DNA of 64,000 nt, taken from Hirschia baltica ATCC 49814. GTDB taxonomy: Bacteria; Pseudomonadota; Alphaproteobacteria; Caulobacterales; Hyphomonadaceae. Below are positions 26,220 through 35,504 of the stretch, one piece after another (within the stretch, counting starts at the first letter, position 1; each line of letters begins with the position of its first letter). The notes below the pieces were generated by a model. It was not told where the DNA came from. It saw only the letters and a list, made by a program, of their open reading frames with translations, and did no database searches. The DNA lies in NCBI RefSeq assembly GCF_000023785.1, contig NC_012982.1:3038001-3102000 (forward strand). Direction: 5' to 3'. The position numbers and the translations under genes are program-made.

Positions 26220-27941
26220 TTACGCTGCATCCTCTTTTTCCTTTTTAACATCCGGCTCAGATTCATCAGCTGGAGGCGTCGGATTTGCGCCGCCTTCATA
26301 ATCTTCAAGAAACTGAAGAACGCGCTGGCGATAGTCGTAATAATCTGGGTGCTCAAGCAGCGCTTTACGTGTACGCGGACGTTCGATATCCACGCGCATA
26401 TCCAAACCAATGCGGGCATTTGGACCATTCGTCATCATGATCACACGATCACCAAGCAGAATGGCTTCATCAACATCATGCGTTACACACATCGCTGTCA
26501 CTTTGGTTTTTTGCCAGACATCCATAAGAACTTCTTGAAGCTCCCAACGGGTCAAACTGTCGAGCATACCAAATGGCTCATCAAGCAGGAGCAATTTCGG
26601 ACTAAGCGCGAAAGCCCGCGCAATACCCACGCGCTGCTTCATCCCATTGGATAAATCCTGAGCCAGCTTATTCATCGAGTCTTTTAGACCAACACGATAG
26701 AGATAGTATTCGACAATCTGCTCACGTTCTGCCTGACTTGCATCTGGATAAACTTTATCAACCCCTATGGCCACATTCTGTTTAGCAGTCAGCCAAGGAA
26801 ATAAAGATGGAGATTGGAAGACAACGGCTCTGTCAGGACCGGCAGATGCGACCTCTTTATGGTCAAGAATAATACCGCCTTTGGATACATCATTTAGACC
26901 AGCGGCCATTGTCAGAACTGTCGATTTTCCACAGCCTGAATGTCCGATTATGGAAATAAACTCACCTTTTTTCACGAGTGTATCAAAACCATCGACAACC
27001 GTTAGCGGGCCTTTGGGCGTTGGGTAAACTTTACACACTTGAGAAAATTCAAGATAGCGATCTTCATGCAGGCCTGAGGTTTTGGTCGCATCTTCATAGA
27101 CCTTAGGTGGCTTTTGCGTAATCGGCACAACATTTGGCAAAGGTGGCTCATCACCTTCTGTTTTGGCGGCTGCACCAACCCCCATCAGATAGGCGGTGAC
27201 ATCTTTGCGAAGCTTTTTAAACTCTTCGCTTTCATTCATTTTGGTGCGGTCACGCGGACGCGGGATATCAACGATGAAATCAGGTCCAAGCGATGCATTT
27301 GGTCCCGGGTTTAGCGGAATGATCCGATCTGCCAGCAATATAGCCTCATCCACATCATTGGTGATGAGAACAACAGTCTTCTTTTCCTGATCCCATATCT
27401 CAGTGATCTCGTCCTGAAGTTTAGAACGCGTAAGTGCATCCAAAGCAGATAGAGGCTCATCCAGCAGCAAAATATCTGGGCTCATTGCCAAAGCACGCGC
27501 AACAGATACACGCTGACGCATACCACCCGAAAGCTCGGATGGTTTGCGGTCAGTGGCGTGCCCAAGCCCCACCATTTCAACATAACGCAGAGTACGTTCT
27601 TCGCGTTGTTTTTTGGACTCGCTTTTAAAGACAGTATCTACAGCCAAGGCGACATTTTCTTTAACTGTCATCCACGGCATCAACGAATAGCTTTGAAAGA
27701 CGAGACCGCGGTCAGGGGCTGGCCCCTCCACTTTCTCGCCTTTGCTAAAGACTTCACCCGCATCAGGAAATTCAAGCCCAGCGATCAAATTGATCAACGT
27801 GGTTTTGCCCGATCCTGAAAACCCTAGAATGGCAACAAATTCAGTGTCAGCGACTTCAAGATTTACATCTTTGAGAATTTCCGCACGATCTGGTCCATCA
27901 CCATACCATTTGGATACATTTTTTAGCGAAAGTATCGCCAT
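26220..27941 (-). CDS. Nitrate ABC transporter, two ATPase domains fused in one protein
   Basis: Two NrtC/NrtD-like ATPases in one 573-residue chain. Domain 1 has Walker A at 40-48 (GFSGSGKTT), signature LSGGM at 137-141 and Walker B at 158-163. Domain 2 has Walker A at about 333-341 (GHSGCGKST), signature LSNGM at 430-434 and LLLDEP at about 451-456. The H-loop His is Asn195 in domain 1 but His488 in domain 2. I chose the ATG at 27941, which has GGAGG five bases upstream; a longer form would need the TTG at 27953. It powers nitrate import with NrtB, whose stop is 15 bases before. The binding-protein domain fused to cyanobacterial NrtC is absent. Confidence 0.92.
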   Translation of the reverse strand: MAILSLKNVSKWYGDGPDRAEILKDVNLEVADTEFVAILGFSGSGKTTLINLIAGLEFPDAGEVFSKGEKVEGPAPDRGLVFQSYSLMPWMTVKENVALAVDTVFKSESKKQREERTLRYVEMVGLGHATDRKPSELSGGMRQRVSVARALAMSPDILLLDEPLSALDALTRSKLQDEITEIWDQEKKTVVLITNDVDEAILLADRIIPLNPGPNASLGPDFIVDIPRPRDRTKMNESEEFKKLRKDVTAYLMGVGAAAKTEGDEPPLPNVVPITQKPPKVYEDATKTSGLHEDRYLEFSQVCKVYPTPKGPLTVVDGFDTLVKKGEFISIIGHSGCGKSTVLTMAAGLNDVSKGGIILDHKEVASAGPDRAVVFQSPSLFPWLTAKQNVAIGVDKVYPDASQAEREQIVEYYLYRVGLKDSMNKLAQDLSNGMKQRVGIARAFALSPKLLLLDEPFGMLDSLTRWELQEVLMDVWQKTKVTAMCVTHDVDEAILLGDRVIMMTNGPNARIGLDMRVDIERPRTRKALLEHPDYYDYRQRVLQFLEDYEGGANPTPPADESEPDVKKEKEDAA

Positions 27942-27955
27942 GACAGCCTCCAATA

Positions 27956-29068
27956 TTAGCGGTTGGTTGAGTGAGTGAACATTGTTTGAAGTGCAGCCAT
28001 GAAGCGGTCGAGAATGAACCCGATTATTCCGATCGTCAGCACAGCAACCATGATCTTAGCGAGAGATTGAGATGACCCATTCTGAAATTCATCCCAGACG
28101 AATTTTCCAAGACCAGGGTTTTGAGCCAGCATTTCAGCGGCGATCAACACCATCCAGCCAACCCCAAGAGACAAGCGCATACCTGTAAAAATCAGCGGCA
28201 ATGCAGATGGAAGCACCAGCTTGGTGACTTTGGTCCAAGCATCCAGCTTCAATACTTTACCCACATTCACGAGATCTTTGTCGATAGAGGCAACACCCAC
28301 AGCTGTATTGATCAAAGTTGGCCATAACGAACACAAAGTCACAGTGATTGCCGATGTCAGGAACGATTTGGACATATTCCCATCTGTCGCCACAGTCGCA
28401 GACACGACCATCGTCACGATGGGCAGCCACGCCAAGGGAGATACTGGCTTAAATATTTGGATAATAGGGTTGAAAGCCGCGCTCATTGCAGGCGACATAC
28501 CCATAATAATACCAAGCGGCGCTGCAATAACTGTAGCGAGGATAAATCCGAAGAACACAGTCTTCAAACTCGTCCATATTTGCTGGTAATAAGTCTGCTT
28601 ACCTGTGTAATCTCTGTCGCGCACTTCACCTTCACGGCCTGCTGCGATCAAAGCATCATTGCGTGCATCCTGACGCGCATAAAAAGCATCAGATTTCACT
28701 TTTTCTGCAACATGGTCTTTATGCAAAACGACAGCTTGTTCCCAAACTTGAGAAGGCCCCGGAATAGCTCCTAGAGATGTTTTAACAGTTGGTGCCAATT
28801 GCGCCCAAGCAAACATAAAAATCAGTAGCGCTAGAATTGGCACACCAAGACGCATCCATAACGCCTTGCCCTGCTCTTTGGGGCTATCACCTGCCGCTAT
28901 CATCAAGAGCGGTGTCACCCAAGACAAGCCTACGGCATCCAAAAATTTGGAAGCCTTGTTAATGGCAGTAAAAATCTTTTCTTTGCGTGCTTCTTTTGCA
29001 GCGTCTTTATCAACAGTCACCTCTAACGAAGCATCTGATTGTGTTTCTGCAGGTTGGACGATGGACAT
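27956..29068 (-). CDS. nrtB: Nitrate ABC transporter permease
   Basis: A 370-residue inner-membrane permease. After a charged cytoplasmic N-terminus (about 75 residues) comes TM1 (LGVPILALLIFMFAWAQL), a long periplasmic loop near 95-160, and a BPD_transp_1 domain with the EAA-type loop near DLVNVGKVLKLDAWTKVTKLVLPSALP. The SPLAWLPI segment and GWMVLIAAEML are typical of the nitrate/taurine/sulfonate permease family. It follows nrtA after 119 bases and precedes the ATPase by a few bases. Confidence 0.92.
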   Translation of the reverse strand: MSIVQPAETQSDASLEVTVDKDAAKEARKEKIFTAINKASKFLDAVGLSWVTPLLMIAAGDSPKEQGKALWMRLGVPILALLIFMFAWAQLAPTVKTSLGAIPGPSQVWEQAVVLHKDHVAEKVKSDAFYARQDARNDALIAAGREGEVRDRDYTGKQTYYQQIWTSLKTVFFGFILATVIAAPLGIIMGMSPAMSAAFNPIIQIFKPVSPLAWLPIVTMVVSATVATDGNMSKSFLTSAITVTLCSLWPTLINTAVGVASIDKDLVNVGKVLKLDAWTKVTKLVLPSALPLIFTGMRLSLGVGWMVLIAAEMLAQNPGLGKFVWDEFQNGSSQSLAKIMVAVLTIGIIGFILDRFMAALQTMFTHSTNR

Positions 29069-29187
29069 GTATAATTTCCGTATGTTTCACTGCAAAACAA
29101 CTGCAGCAATAAAAAGCTCATTCTATAAAAATTGGCGGAGACTTAGAGAGACATAGGCCCCCGCCAAGTATCGGGCGTTGAAACCGA

Positions 29188-30657
29188 CTACTCTACAATT
29201 GTCGAACCTTCGACACGCTGATTACCTTTCAGACCAATAGGCAAACTATCGAGGTATGCGTTTGGCGCACGGCCATCAAAAGCAATACCGTCAATAATGT
29301 CTTCACTTGGGGTTGGAGCTTTGTAACCGTCTGTTTCCCAAGGGAAATCAGCTTCATTTGCCTTACCTTCATCAACCAGCATTCTGGCTGCTTCTAGGTA
29401 TATGTCTGGGCGGTATACATTTTTAGCAATTTCATCATACCAAGCGTCAGACTTGCCTTCAGGGATTTGTCCCCAACGGCGCATTTGTGAAAGATACCAA
29501 ACTGCATCTGAGTAATATGGGTATGTCGCATTATAACGGAAAAACACGTTGAAATCCGGAACGTCGCGCTTATCGCCTTTTTCGTACTCGAAAGTACCCG
29601 TCATTGAGTTTGCAATAACTTCAGCATCCGCACCCACATATTCTGAACGCGATAAAATCTCGACAGCTTCAGGACGGTTGGCATTGTCATTTTCATCCAA
29701 CCACATTGCCGCACGAATAAGCGCTTTCGTCAGAGCAAGTGTGGTATTCGGGTTTTCCTCAGCAAATTCCTTTGTGATACCGAATACTTTTTCTGGGTTG
29801 TCTTTCCAGATTTCATAGTCAGTGATGACTGGAACACCAATGCCTTTAAATACAGCTTGCTGATTCCAAGGCTCACCCACACAATATCCATATATTGTAC
29901 CCGCTTCCAAAGTTGCAGGCATTTGCGGTGGAGGCGTCACTGATAAGAATGCTTCAGCTTGAATTTTTCCAGATGTGTCATCCGGCGAATAAAAACCTGG
30001 GTGGATACCACCAGATGCTAGCCAATAGCGAAGCTCGTAATTGTGTGTGGATACTGGGAAAACCATCCCCATATTGAAGGGCTTGCCTTCATTATTGTAT
30101 TTTTCAACAACTGGCTTGAGGTATTCTGCTTTGATTGGGTGAACGGGACGCCCATCATCCATTTTAGGAATATTAGGCTTCATTTCAGCCCATACTTCAT
30201 TGGAAACGGTAATACCATTCCCATTCAAATCCATTGAAAATGGCGTAATAATATCAGCCTTCGTTCCATAGCCGATTGTTGCCGCTATTGGCTGGCCAGC
30301 TAGCATGTGCGCGCCATCCAACTCACCATCAATCACGCGATCCAGAAGAACTTTCCAGTTCGCTTGCGGTTCAACTGTTACGAAAAGACCTTCATCTTCA
30401 AAATAGCCTTTTTCATAAGCAATCGCTAAGGGAGCCATATCTGTCAGCTTGATAAAGCCAAAAGTCAGATCTGTTTTCTCAAGCGCAAGCGTTGAAATTG
30501 GAGCCACATCAACATCCGCTGACGGCTTTACAGAACTAGATGAATTGTCACCACATGCAGCAAGCATAGAGGCCGCGATAAAGGCTGTACCCATTACAAT
30601 TTTACGCATTGAGGGCATATGCGGGGTCGTTTTAAAAAAAGTCGCTAACGCAGTCAT
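29188..30657 (-). CDS. nrtA: Nitrate-binding lipoprotein of the ABC transporter
   Basis: A 489-residue NrtA-type solute-binding protein. I chose the ATG at 30657 because AGGAGA stands seven bases before it; the open frame runs further upstream into the leader hairpin region. The N-terminus has a positively charged stretch, a hydrophobic core and the lipobox MLAAC with Cys35. Family blocks include [34 protein letters not shown] and [18 protein letters not shown], paralogous to NasS. It captures nitrate (possibly nitrite) for NrtB and the fused ATPase. It is the first gene of the minus-strand nitrate operon and lies behind a structured leader (30729-30822). Confidence 0.93.
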   Translation of the reverse strand: MTALATFFKTTPHMPSMRKIVMGTAFIAASMLAACGDNSSSSVKPSADVDVAPISTLALEKTDLTFGFIKLTDMAPLAIAYEKGYFEDEGLFVTVEPQANWKVLLDRVIDGELDGAHMLAGQPIAATIGYGTKADIITPFSMDLNGNGITVSNEVWAEMKPNIPKMDDGRPVHPIKAEYLKPVVEKYNNEGKPFNMGMVFPVSTHNYELRYWLASGGIHPGFYSPDDTSGKIQAEAFLSVTPPPQMPATLEAGTIYGYCVGEPWNQQAVFKGIGVPVITDYEIWKDNPEKVFGITKEFAEENPNTTLALTKALIRAAMWLDENDNANRPEAVEILSRSEYVGADAEVIANSMTGTFEYEKGDKRDVPDFNVFFRYNATYPYYSDAVWYLSQMRRWGQIPEGKSDAWYDEIAKNVYRPDIYLEAARMLVDEGKANEADFPWETDGYKAPTPSEDIIDGIAFDGRAPNAYLDSLPIGLKGNQRVEGSTIVE

Positions 30658-30728
30658 ATAACGTCTCCTAAGCGGGGCTTGAGGCAATCGAAGAGATTGT
30701 GGCCTCAACCAAAAAAAATTGGAAAATT

Positions 30729-30764
30729 CGAAAAACAATGGGAAAGTTCTGATTAAGAACTCCC
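30729..30764 (-). terminator. Leader terminator (attenuator) before nrtA
   Basis: On the minus strand GGGAGTTCT pairs with AGAAC-TT-TCCC around a 5-base loop (plus positions 30740-30764), followed by ATTGTTTTT. It lies between the hexaloop hairpins and the nrtA start, so transcription must pass it to express the whole nitrate operon. Confidence 0.7.
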
Positions 30765-30777
30765 AAGATACGAATCG

Positions 30778-30822
30778 AGTCCCGCGGCGGACTACGAATA
30801 CTTAGTGCAGCATCGTCACTGC
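30778..30822 (-). ncRNA. Leader RNA with two hexaloop hairpins, candidate NasT target
   Basis: Read on the minus strand, hairpin 1 is GCAGT/GCTGC (plus positions 30818-30822 and 30807-30811) with loop GACGAT. Hairpin 2 is AGTCC/GGACT (30789-30793 and 30778-30782) with loop GCCGCG. Both loops are six bases with G at positions 1 and 4, as in the leader before the porin-nasT-nasS unit. A terminator follows before nrtA. This is the architecture expected for nitrate-dependent antitermination by NasT. Confidence 0.6.
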
Positions 30823-31040
30823 GCATTTCCTGTTTCTAATATGTTAATAAAACTTTCAAGCTCGACATCTCTCACTGCCCAATCTTGATGCAATTTGACA
30901 AGAATACACCCACAATAAAGCAGAGGTTGCACAATAATCGAGCAAACACGCGCTCTTCTGACCTTAGTGAGTTAAAGATTTAAACCGACATTTTTGATGA
31001 GCTGATCAGTCAATTACGCTCAACAAAACTTATGCACGGA

Positions 31041-32021
31041 TCAAGATTTCCCATCATCGCGCTCAGTTAAAGCGCGAAAGGCTTCAAGCTCTTTTATGGG
31101 ATTGAATGCTGGGTCTGATGCCGCCTGCGCGCGATATGTATCTGCCATCGAAACAGCGGTCTCTAAATCAGCTATTGCTTCCTCTATTGAACCAATAGCG
31201 GTGTGCGCACATGCACGTTGATAAAATGCGTGCGCATTATCTGGATCAATGACAAGCGCGCGATTTGCTAGGCTTAAAGCCCATTGTGGTTCAGCCATTT
31301 GCAAAGCAGAATCTGCTTTAAACGTCATTGCCTCTGTATCTTCTGGGCGCATTTTCAAAATTTCGTCGTAAATAGCAATTTTCGAAGATGCAGCTGTCTC
31401 CTGACTCGCACGTAACCATAGAGAATGAATTTCGTTCGTCTCATCAATTTCCGATTGTGCTTCAATCAACCGCTTGGATTTAAGCTTTAGCTCAGCTTCT
31501 ACAGCGTCCATACGCTCTGCATATCCGGCAATCAGGCTTTCCACCCGCGCCTCCGCAATCTGGCTCACGCGTGATCGAATATCTCTAAGCGAATTCCAAC
31601 CGAAAAACACAAGCAATGTTGTGACCGCTGTAATCACGAAAAAGAAAAGCTCTACAGCATTACGCGCATAGCCAGCAGCATCTTTTGCGATCTCATATTC
31701 TCTTGTAACCTGCCGCTCCAGCATATTTGCGCGTGAACGCTCATAATCCATTCTTAAATGGCGTACTTCGTCAAGAATATATCTAGCCGTAAATGGCGAA
31801 TATAGCGGCTTATCAGGCTCCTGTACGACCTTATCCAAATCCCCAACATAAGCACCGCTATCTTGCGGCAATGTGTTTTCTTGTTTTGGTTCCTGTGCCT
31901 GCGCTGCCGGCAAAACCATTGCCGCTATCAAAAAAGCCAGAACATACCGCCCCAATACTTTAGTTTGCAATGAAAAGAGCTGACGAAAAGCGAGAAAAGC
32001 CGCTGATAAAGTGTGTATCAT
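31041..32021 (-). CDS. Membrane-anchored coiled-coil TPR protein of unknown function
   Basis: A 326-residue protein I do not recognise by name. A hydrophobic N-terminal segment (about 22-43, ending PAAQAQ) looks like a signal peptide. A second hydrophobic stretch at 122-142 (AVELFFFVITAVTTLLVFFGW) is a membrane helix. A charged heptad-like region (about 147-205) suggests a coiled coil, and residues about 215-290 contain two to three tetratricopeptide repeats (AMTFKADSALQ, ALVIDPDNAHAFYQRACAHTAIG). This fits a periplasmic N-terminal part and a cytoplasmic protein-binding part, or the reverse. It is on the same strand as the nitrate operon but 383 bases upstream of nrtA, and it is divergent from manD, so it is probably a separate unit. 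Confidence 0.8.
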   Translation of the reverse strand: MIHTLSAAFLAFRQLFSLQTKVLGRYVLAFLIAAMVLPAAQAQEPKQENTLPQDSGAYVGDLDKVVQEPDKPLYSPFTARYILDEVRHLRMDYERSRANMLERQVTREYEIAKDAAGYARNAVELFFFVITAVTTLLVFFGWNSLRDIRSRVSQIAEARVESLIAGYAERMDAVEAELKLKSKRLIEAQSEIDETNEIHSLWLRASQETAASSKIAIYDEILKMRPEDTEAMTFKADSALQMAEPQWALSLANRALVIDPDNAHAFYQRACAHTAIGSIEEAIADLETAVSMADTYRAQAASDPAFNPIKELEAFRALTERDDGKS

Positions 32022-32382
32022 AACTATTTGCTGAAAAACGCAGAGTCGAAATTCAGCTCCTTCATATTATTAAGGACGCGTGATTTACGCCGCGTTGCCA
32101 ATTTTGTTTACATGGCCATCGCTGCATCTCTCTAACAAATCTCATATGAAGTGCAACGGCAGGAGCCCCATAAACTTCAAACAAGTTCAACTCACAATAA
32201 GAAATGCGGTTTCGCTAATACCAAGCTTCTAAGTGCACTCGCAGATCACGAAGATTAGGCCTAAAGTGATCTCCCAAACTAGCACACGTATTTGTATTGA
32301 GGCACCATCCCTATCTTGCCAAATATCACAATTGGTAATACAGGTTGATATTTACACTTCTCTCTCCTGCCGGACACTTCTA
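32022..32382. promoter_or_regulatory. Divergent region between the TPR gene and manD
   Basis: This region of 361 bases contains no convincing gene; an open frame from a GTG at 32233 simply extends manD upstream without a ribosome binding site or family similarity. AATTGGTAATAC at 32330-32341, 42 bases before manD, resembles a half-site of a uronate GntR regulator and is annotated separately. Confidence 0.55.
32330..32341 (+). promoter_or_regulatory. Possible UxuR/ExuR-like half-site before manD
   Basis: AATTGGTAATAC matches the left half of the classic ATTGGTATACCAAT uronate operator and resembles AATTGGTTAACATG before the first GntR gene. The right half is not conserved, so the call is weak. 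Confidence 0.25.
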
Positions 32383-33630
32383 ATGAACGCCACATCTCAA
32401 GCCAGTTCATCTATGCGCGATCGCAAAATCACTTCAGCCCGCGTAAATGTATGCTCTCCAAATCGAAATTTTGTCACGCTTATCATCGAAACAGAAGGTG
32501 GTGTTGTCGGGTATGGAGACGCAACATTAAATGGGCGCGAGCTTGCCGTAGCATCTTATTTGAATGACCATCTTATTCCTGCATTGATTGGCAAAGACTG
32601 CGGCCAAATTGAAGATATCTGGCAATATTTCTACAAAGGCGCTTATTGGCGTCGCGGCCCTGTTACGATGTCTGCAATTGCTGCAATTGATACAGCGCTT
32701 TGGGATATCAAAGCCAAAATGGCCAATATGCCACTTTATCAATTACTCGGCGGAAAAAGTCGCGACAGCGTTCTAGTCTATGGCCATGCAAACGGAACAG
32801 ATGCATCCCACACAGTTGAAGAAGTTCTACGTTACAAAGAAATGGGCTATCAAGCCATCAGAGCGCAATCCGGCGTACCCGGTCTTGATGTGGCTTATGG
32901 CGTTTCTAAAGACAAAATGTATTATGAACCCGCCGACAGCCACCTCCCCTCAGAACAGCTCTGGGACACGCGAGCATATCTGAACTTCATACCCAAATTG
33001 TTTGAAAAAGTTCGTGACGCTGTCGGCACTGAAACAGCACTCCTTCATGACGGACACCACCGCATGACACCACAAGAGGCTGCAAGACTTGGTAAATCCT
33101 TAGAACCATTTGACCTGTTCTGGCTGGAAGATGCCACACCAGCAGAAAACCAAGAAGCATTTCGTCTCATTCGCCAGCACACAACAACCCCTTTGGCAGT
33201 GGGTGAGATTTTTAACAGTATCCATGATTGCCGTGAACTGATTCAAAACCAGCTCATTGATTTTATCCGCACCACTATTGTTCATGCGGGCGGGATCACA
33301 CATTTGCGCCGCATCGCTGACCTTGCTGCACTCTATCAGATTAGAACAGGAAGCCATGGTGCAACAGACCTCTCTCCTGTTTGTATGGGAACTGCCATCC
33401 ACTTTGACACGTGGGTTCCAAACTTTGGAATACAGGAATATATGCGCCATACAGAAGCCACAGATGAAGTCTTCCCGCATGACTACAAGTTTGAAAGCGG
33501 CCACATGATATGTGCTGAAACCCCTGGGCATGGCGTCACGTTAGACGAAAAATTAGCAGCTAAATATCCCTATGATCCGCGCCAATTACCAATTGCACGC
33601 CTCAAAGACGGAACTATGTGGAATTGGTAA
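32383..33630 (+). CDS. manD: D-mannonate dehydratase, enolase superfamily
   Basis: A 415-residue enzyme that closely follows the ManD pattern known from Novosphingobium and Caulobacter: [96 protein letters not shown] and the ending [11 protein letters not shown]. It removes water from D-mannonate to give 2-keto-3-deoxygluconate. The start is uncertain: ATG 32383 or ATG 32413, and the family core begins near residue 15. It opens a plus-strand operon with a GntR regulator, a TRAP transporter and a GH43 enzyme. With uxaC at the left edge and an unseen UxuB this completes glucuronate breakdown. Confidence 0.92.
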   Translation: MNATSQASSSMRDRKITSARVNVCSPNRNFVTLIIETEGGVVGYGDATLNGRELAVASYLNDHLIPALIGKDCGQIEDIWQYFYKGAYWRRGPVTMSAIAAIDTALWDIKAKMANMPLYQLLGGKSRDSVLVYGHANGTDASHTVEEVLRYKEMGYQAIRAQSGVPGLDVAYGVSKDKMYYEPADSHLPSEQLWDTRAYLNFIPKLFEKVRDAVGTETALLHDGHHRMTPQEAARLGKSLEPFDLFWLEDATPAENQEAFRLIRQHTTTPLAVGEIFNSIHDCRELIQNQLIDFIRTTIVHAGGITHLRRIADLAALYQIRTGSHGATDLSPVCMGTAIHFDTWVPNFGIQEYMRHTEATDEVFPHDYKFESGHMICAETPGHGVTLDEKLAAKYPYDPRQLPIARLKDGTMWNW

Positions 33631-33685
33631 TTTCAGTCTATGCAAGCATAATACAATTTTCCGATAAAACTTATGGCTCGCTCAC

Positions 33686-34432
33686 ATGAAACGATTATAT
33701 CAAACAGTCGCAAATACACTCAAATCCAAGATTGAAGCTGGTGAATATGAAATTGGTCAGCGACTTTCAGCCGAACGAATTCTCGCTGAAGAGTTCAATG
33801 TATCTAGACCTACTATTAGAGAAGCTATAATTGCGCTTGAAATCATGGGCTTAGTCGAAGTCAAAAATGGTTCGGGTGTTCATGTTATTTCTGATCGCGC
33901 CAATAGTGATGCAGCAAACGATCTAGATATTGGTCCATTTGAAATGATGGAAGCACGTATTTATCTGGAAAGTGACATCGCTGAATTAGCTGCAACCCGC
34001 ATAGACGACATCACCCTTGCTAAACTTGAACAGCTTCTTGTCGAAATGGTGCAGGAAAACGCAAACGGTAATATCAGTGATAGTGAAAGCGCAGACCGTC
34101 AGTTTCACATGATGATAGCCAATGCGACCCAAAACTCAGCTTTGGTAAAAATGAGCGAAGATTTATGGGCTGTTCGTGATTCCAGTCCCGTGGTGATCGA
34201 AATGCTAAACCGGTCTCGCGAATATGGTGTTCAGCCCATGGTCGAAGACCACAGAAACATTTTCTACAACCTCAAAAATCGTGATCCGGCTGGTGCCAGA
34301 AAAGCAATGTTTGATCACCTCACCCGCGTCATTGATGCACTTCTGGAAGTGACAGAAACCGATGATGTAGAAAAGGCAAAAAACAAAGCCCAAGCCAGAC
34401 GCGATCACTATCTCGGGCAAAAGAAAAATTGA
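33686..34432 (+). CDS. GntR/FadR-family (FCD) regulator, glucuronate branch
   Basis: A 248-residue paralogue of the regulator at 15640-16386. The winged helix has LSAERILAEEFNVSRPTIREAIIALEIMGLVEVKNGSGV. The FCD domain keeps His in DRQFHMMI, His in VEDHRNIF and His in MFDHLTRV as metal ligands. Its place between manD and the TRAP genes suggests control of this operon in response to a uronate or aldonate; UxuR-like regulation by fructuronate or mannonate is one possibility. The two regulators differ in the recognition helix (RPTIREAIIALE here, RVVVREAEIALE there), so their operators may differ. Confidence 0.87.
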   Translation: MKRLYQTVANTLKSKIEAGEYEIGQRLSAERILAEEFNVSRPTIREAIIALEIMGLVEVKNGSGVHVISDRANSDAANDLDIGPFEMMEARIYLESDIAELAATRIDDITLAKLEQLLVEMVQENANGNISDSESADRQFHMMIANATQNSALVKMSEDLWAVRDSSPVVIEMLNRSREYGVQPMVEDHRNIFYNLKNRDPAGARKAMFDHLTRVIDALLEVTETDDVEKAKNKAQARRDHYLGQKKN

Positions 34433-34502
34433 TCACCGCTTGCTCCATAACACTCTTTCAGTTTGATAAGGCTTACAATTTGGGCGAAAAAGGATGCAGT
34501 CT

Positions 34503-35504
34503 ATGACTCAATTTTCTCGCCGGCATGTTATGTCTATCGCTGGCAGTGCCTGCCTGTCTTTTCCGTTATCAGGATGCAATTCCAATCAACCAGCTTTGAT
34601 AGCCGCCGATGCATTAAGCGCTGACTATCCAACAGTGGCCGCCCTCACTTTCATGACGGACCGTTTGAGAGAGAAAACCGATGGTCGCATCAAAACAGAG
34701 ATTTATTCCGGTGCACAATTAGGCGCTGAAAGAGATACTCTAGAAATCTCCATGTTTGGCGGCATAGACTTTAACCGAGTTAATCTTGCCCCATTAAACC
34801 CGATTGCCAAATCAACAATTGTTCCATCCCTGCCTTTCGTCTTTAGGTCCATTCCGCATATGCGAGCGGCCATGGACGGCGCGCCCGGCCAAAAAATTCT
34901 CGCTAGCCTAGCCGAGCATGATTTGATTGGTTTGTGCTTTTACGATTCTGGTGCGCGCAGTTTCTACAATACAATCAAACCCATTCGCACGCCCGATGAC
35001 CTTAAAGGCATGAAGATACGTGTTCAAAATTCGAACCTCTATGTCGCCATGGTGGAAGCATTAGGCGCAAATGCCACTCCGATGTCATTTTCTGAGGTGT
35101 ATCAAAGCCTCGTGCAAGGCGTGATTGATGGCGCTGAAAATAACTGGCCCTCCTATGAAAACACACGCCATTTTGAAGCTGCCCGATATTATTCTCTGAC
35201 CCAACATCTCATGACACCGGAAATTCTAGTGATGTCTGCTAGACGCTGGAAAATGATGTCTGACAATGATCGAGAGCTTGTGATGGAATCTGCACGTGAA
35301 TCTGTGCCTTTCATGCGTCAAATCTGGGATGCACGCGTCAACAGCGCGATGGAAGTCGTCAAAAAAAGCGGCGTCGAAATCATTGAGACAATTGATAAAG
35401 ATCCATTCATTAAATGCATGCAGCCTGTATATGATCGCTTTTTAACACCCAACTTGCGTGAGCTTATGGAAGAGATTCAGGACATGGAGTCTGCCGATGT
35501 TTGA
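34503..35504 (+). CDS. TRAP transporter solute-binding protein (DctP type), likely uronate
   Basis: A 333-residue DctP-family binding protein. The ATG at 34503 is preferred because AAAAAGG ends nine bases before it; 34494 is in frame. The N-terminus combines a twin-arginine-like SRRHVM (Arg6-Arg7) with a lipobox LSGC at Cys25, so it may be a Tat-exported lipoprotein. The family's ligand region is GMKIRVQNSNLYVAMVEALGANATPM, with the Arg that binds the substrate carboxylate. TRAP systems import acidic sugars with sodium. The manD, UxuR-like regulator and GH67 context suggests glucuronate or methylglucuronate. Confidence 0.9.
   Translation: MTQFSRRHVMSIAGSACLSFPLSGCNSNQPALIAADALSADYPTVAALTFMTDRLREKTDGRIKTEIYSGAQLGAERDTLEISMFGGIDFNRVNLAPLNPIAKSTIVPSLPFVFRSIPHMRAAMDGAPGQKILASLAEHDLIGLCFYDSGARSFYNTIKPIRTPDDLKGMKIRVQNSNLYVAMVEALGANATPMSFSEVYQSLVQGVIDGAENNWPSYENTRHFEAARYYSLTQHLMTPEILVMSARRWKMMSDNDRELVMESARESVPFMRQIWDARVNSAMEVVKKSGVEIIETIDKDPFIKCMQPVYDRFLTPNLRELMEEIQDMESADV

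Larger units (their letters stand above)
30658..31040 (-). promoter_or_regulatory. Upstream region of the nitrate operon
   Basis: The part next to nrtA holds a leader RNA with two hexaloop hairpins and a terminator (annotated separately). The part from about 30830 to 31040 should hold the promoter, but I could not identify a convincing sigma-70 or sigma-54 site by eye. No coding frame here looks real. Confidence 0.6.

Noticed and set aside
27942-27953. Longer start of the fused ATPase at a TTG
   Set aside because: The GGAGG at this place is correctly spaced for the ATG at 27941, which also fits the usual N-terminus of the family.
30691-30720. TTGGTTGAGG as a further uronate operator
   Set aside because: Only the first eight bases match; it adjoins the T-run region in the nitrate leader and has no link to uronate genes.
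32233-32382. Fifty extra N-terminal residues of ManD from a GTG
   Set aside because: ManD proteins begin near the ATG at 32383 or 32413; the extension is low-complexity and lacks a ribosome binding site.
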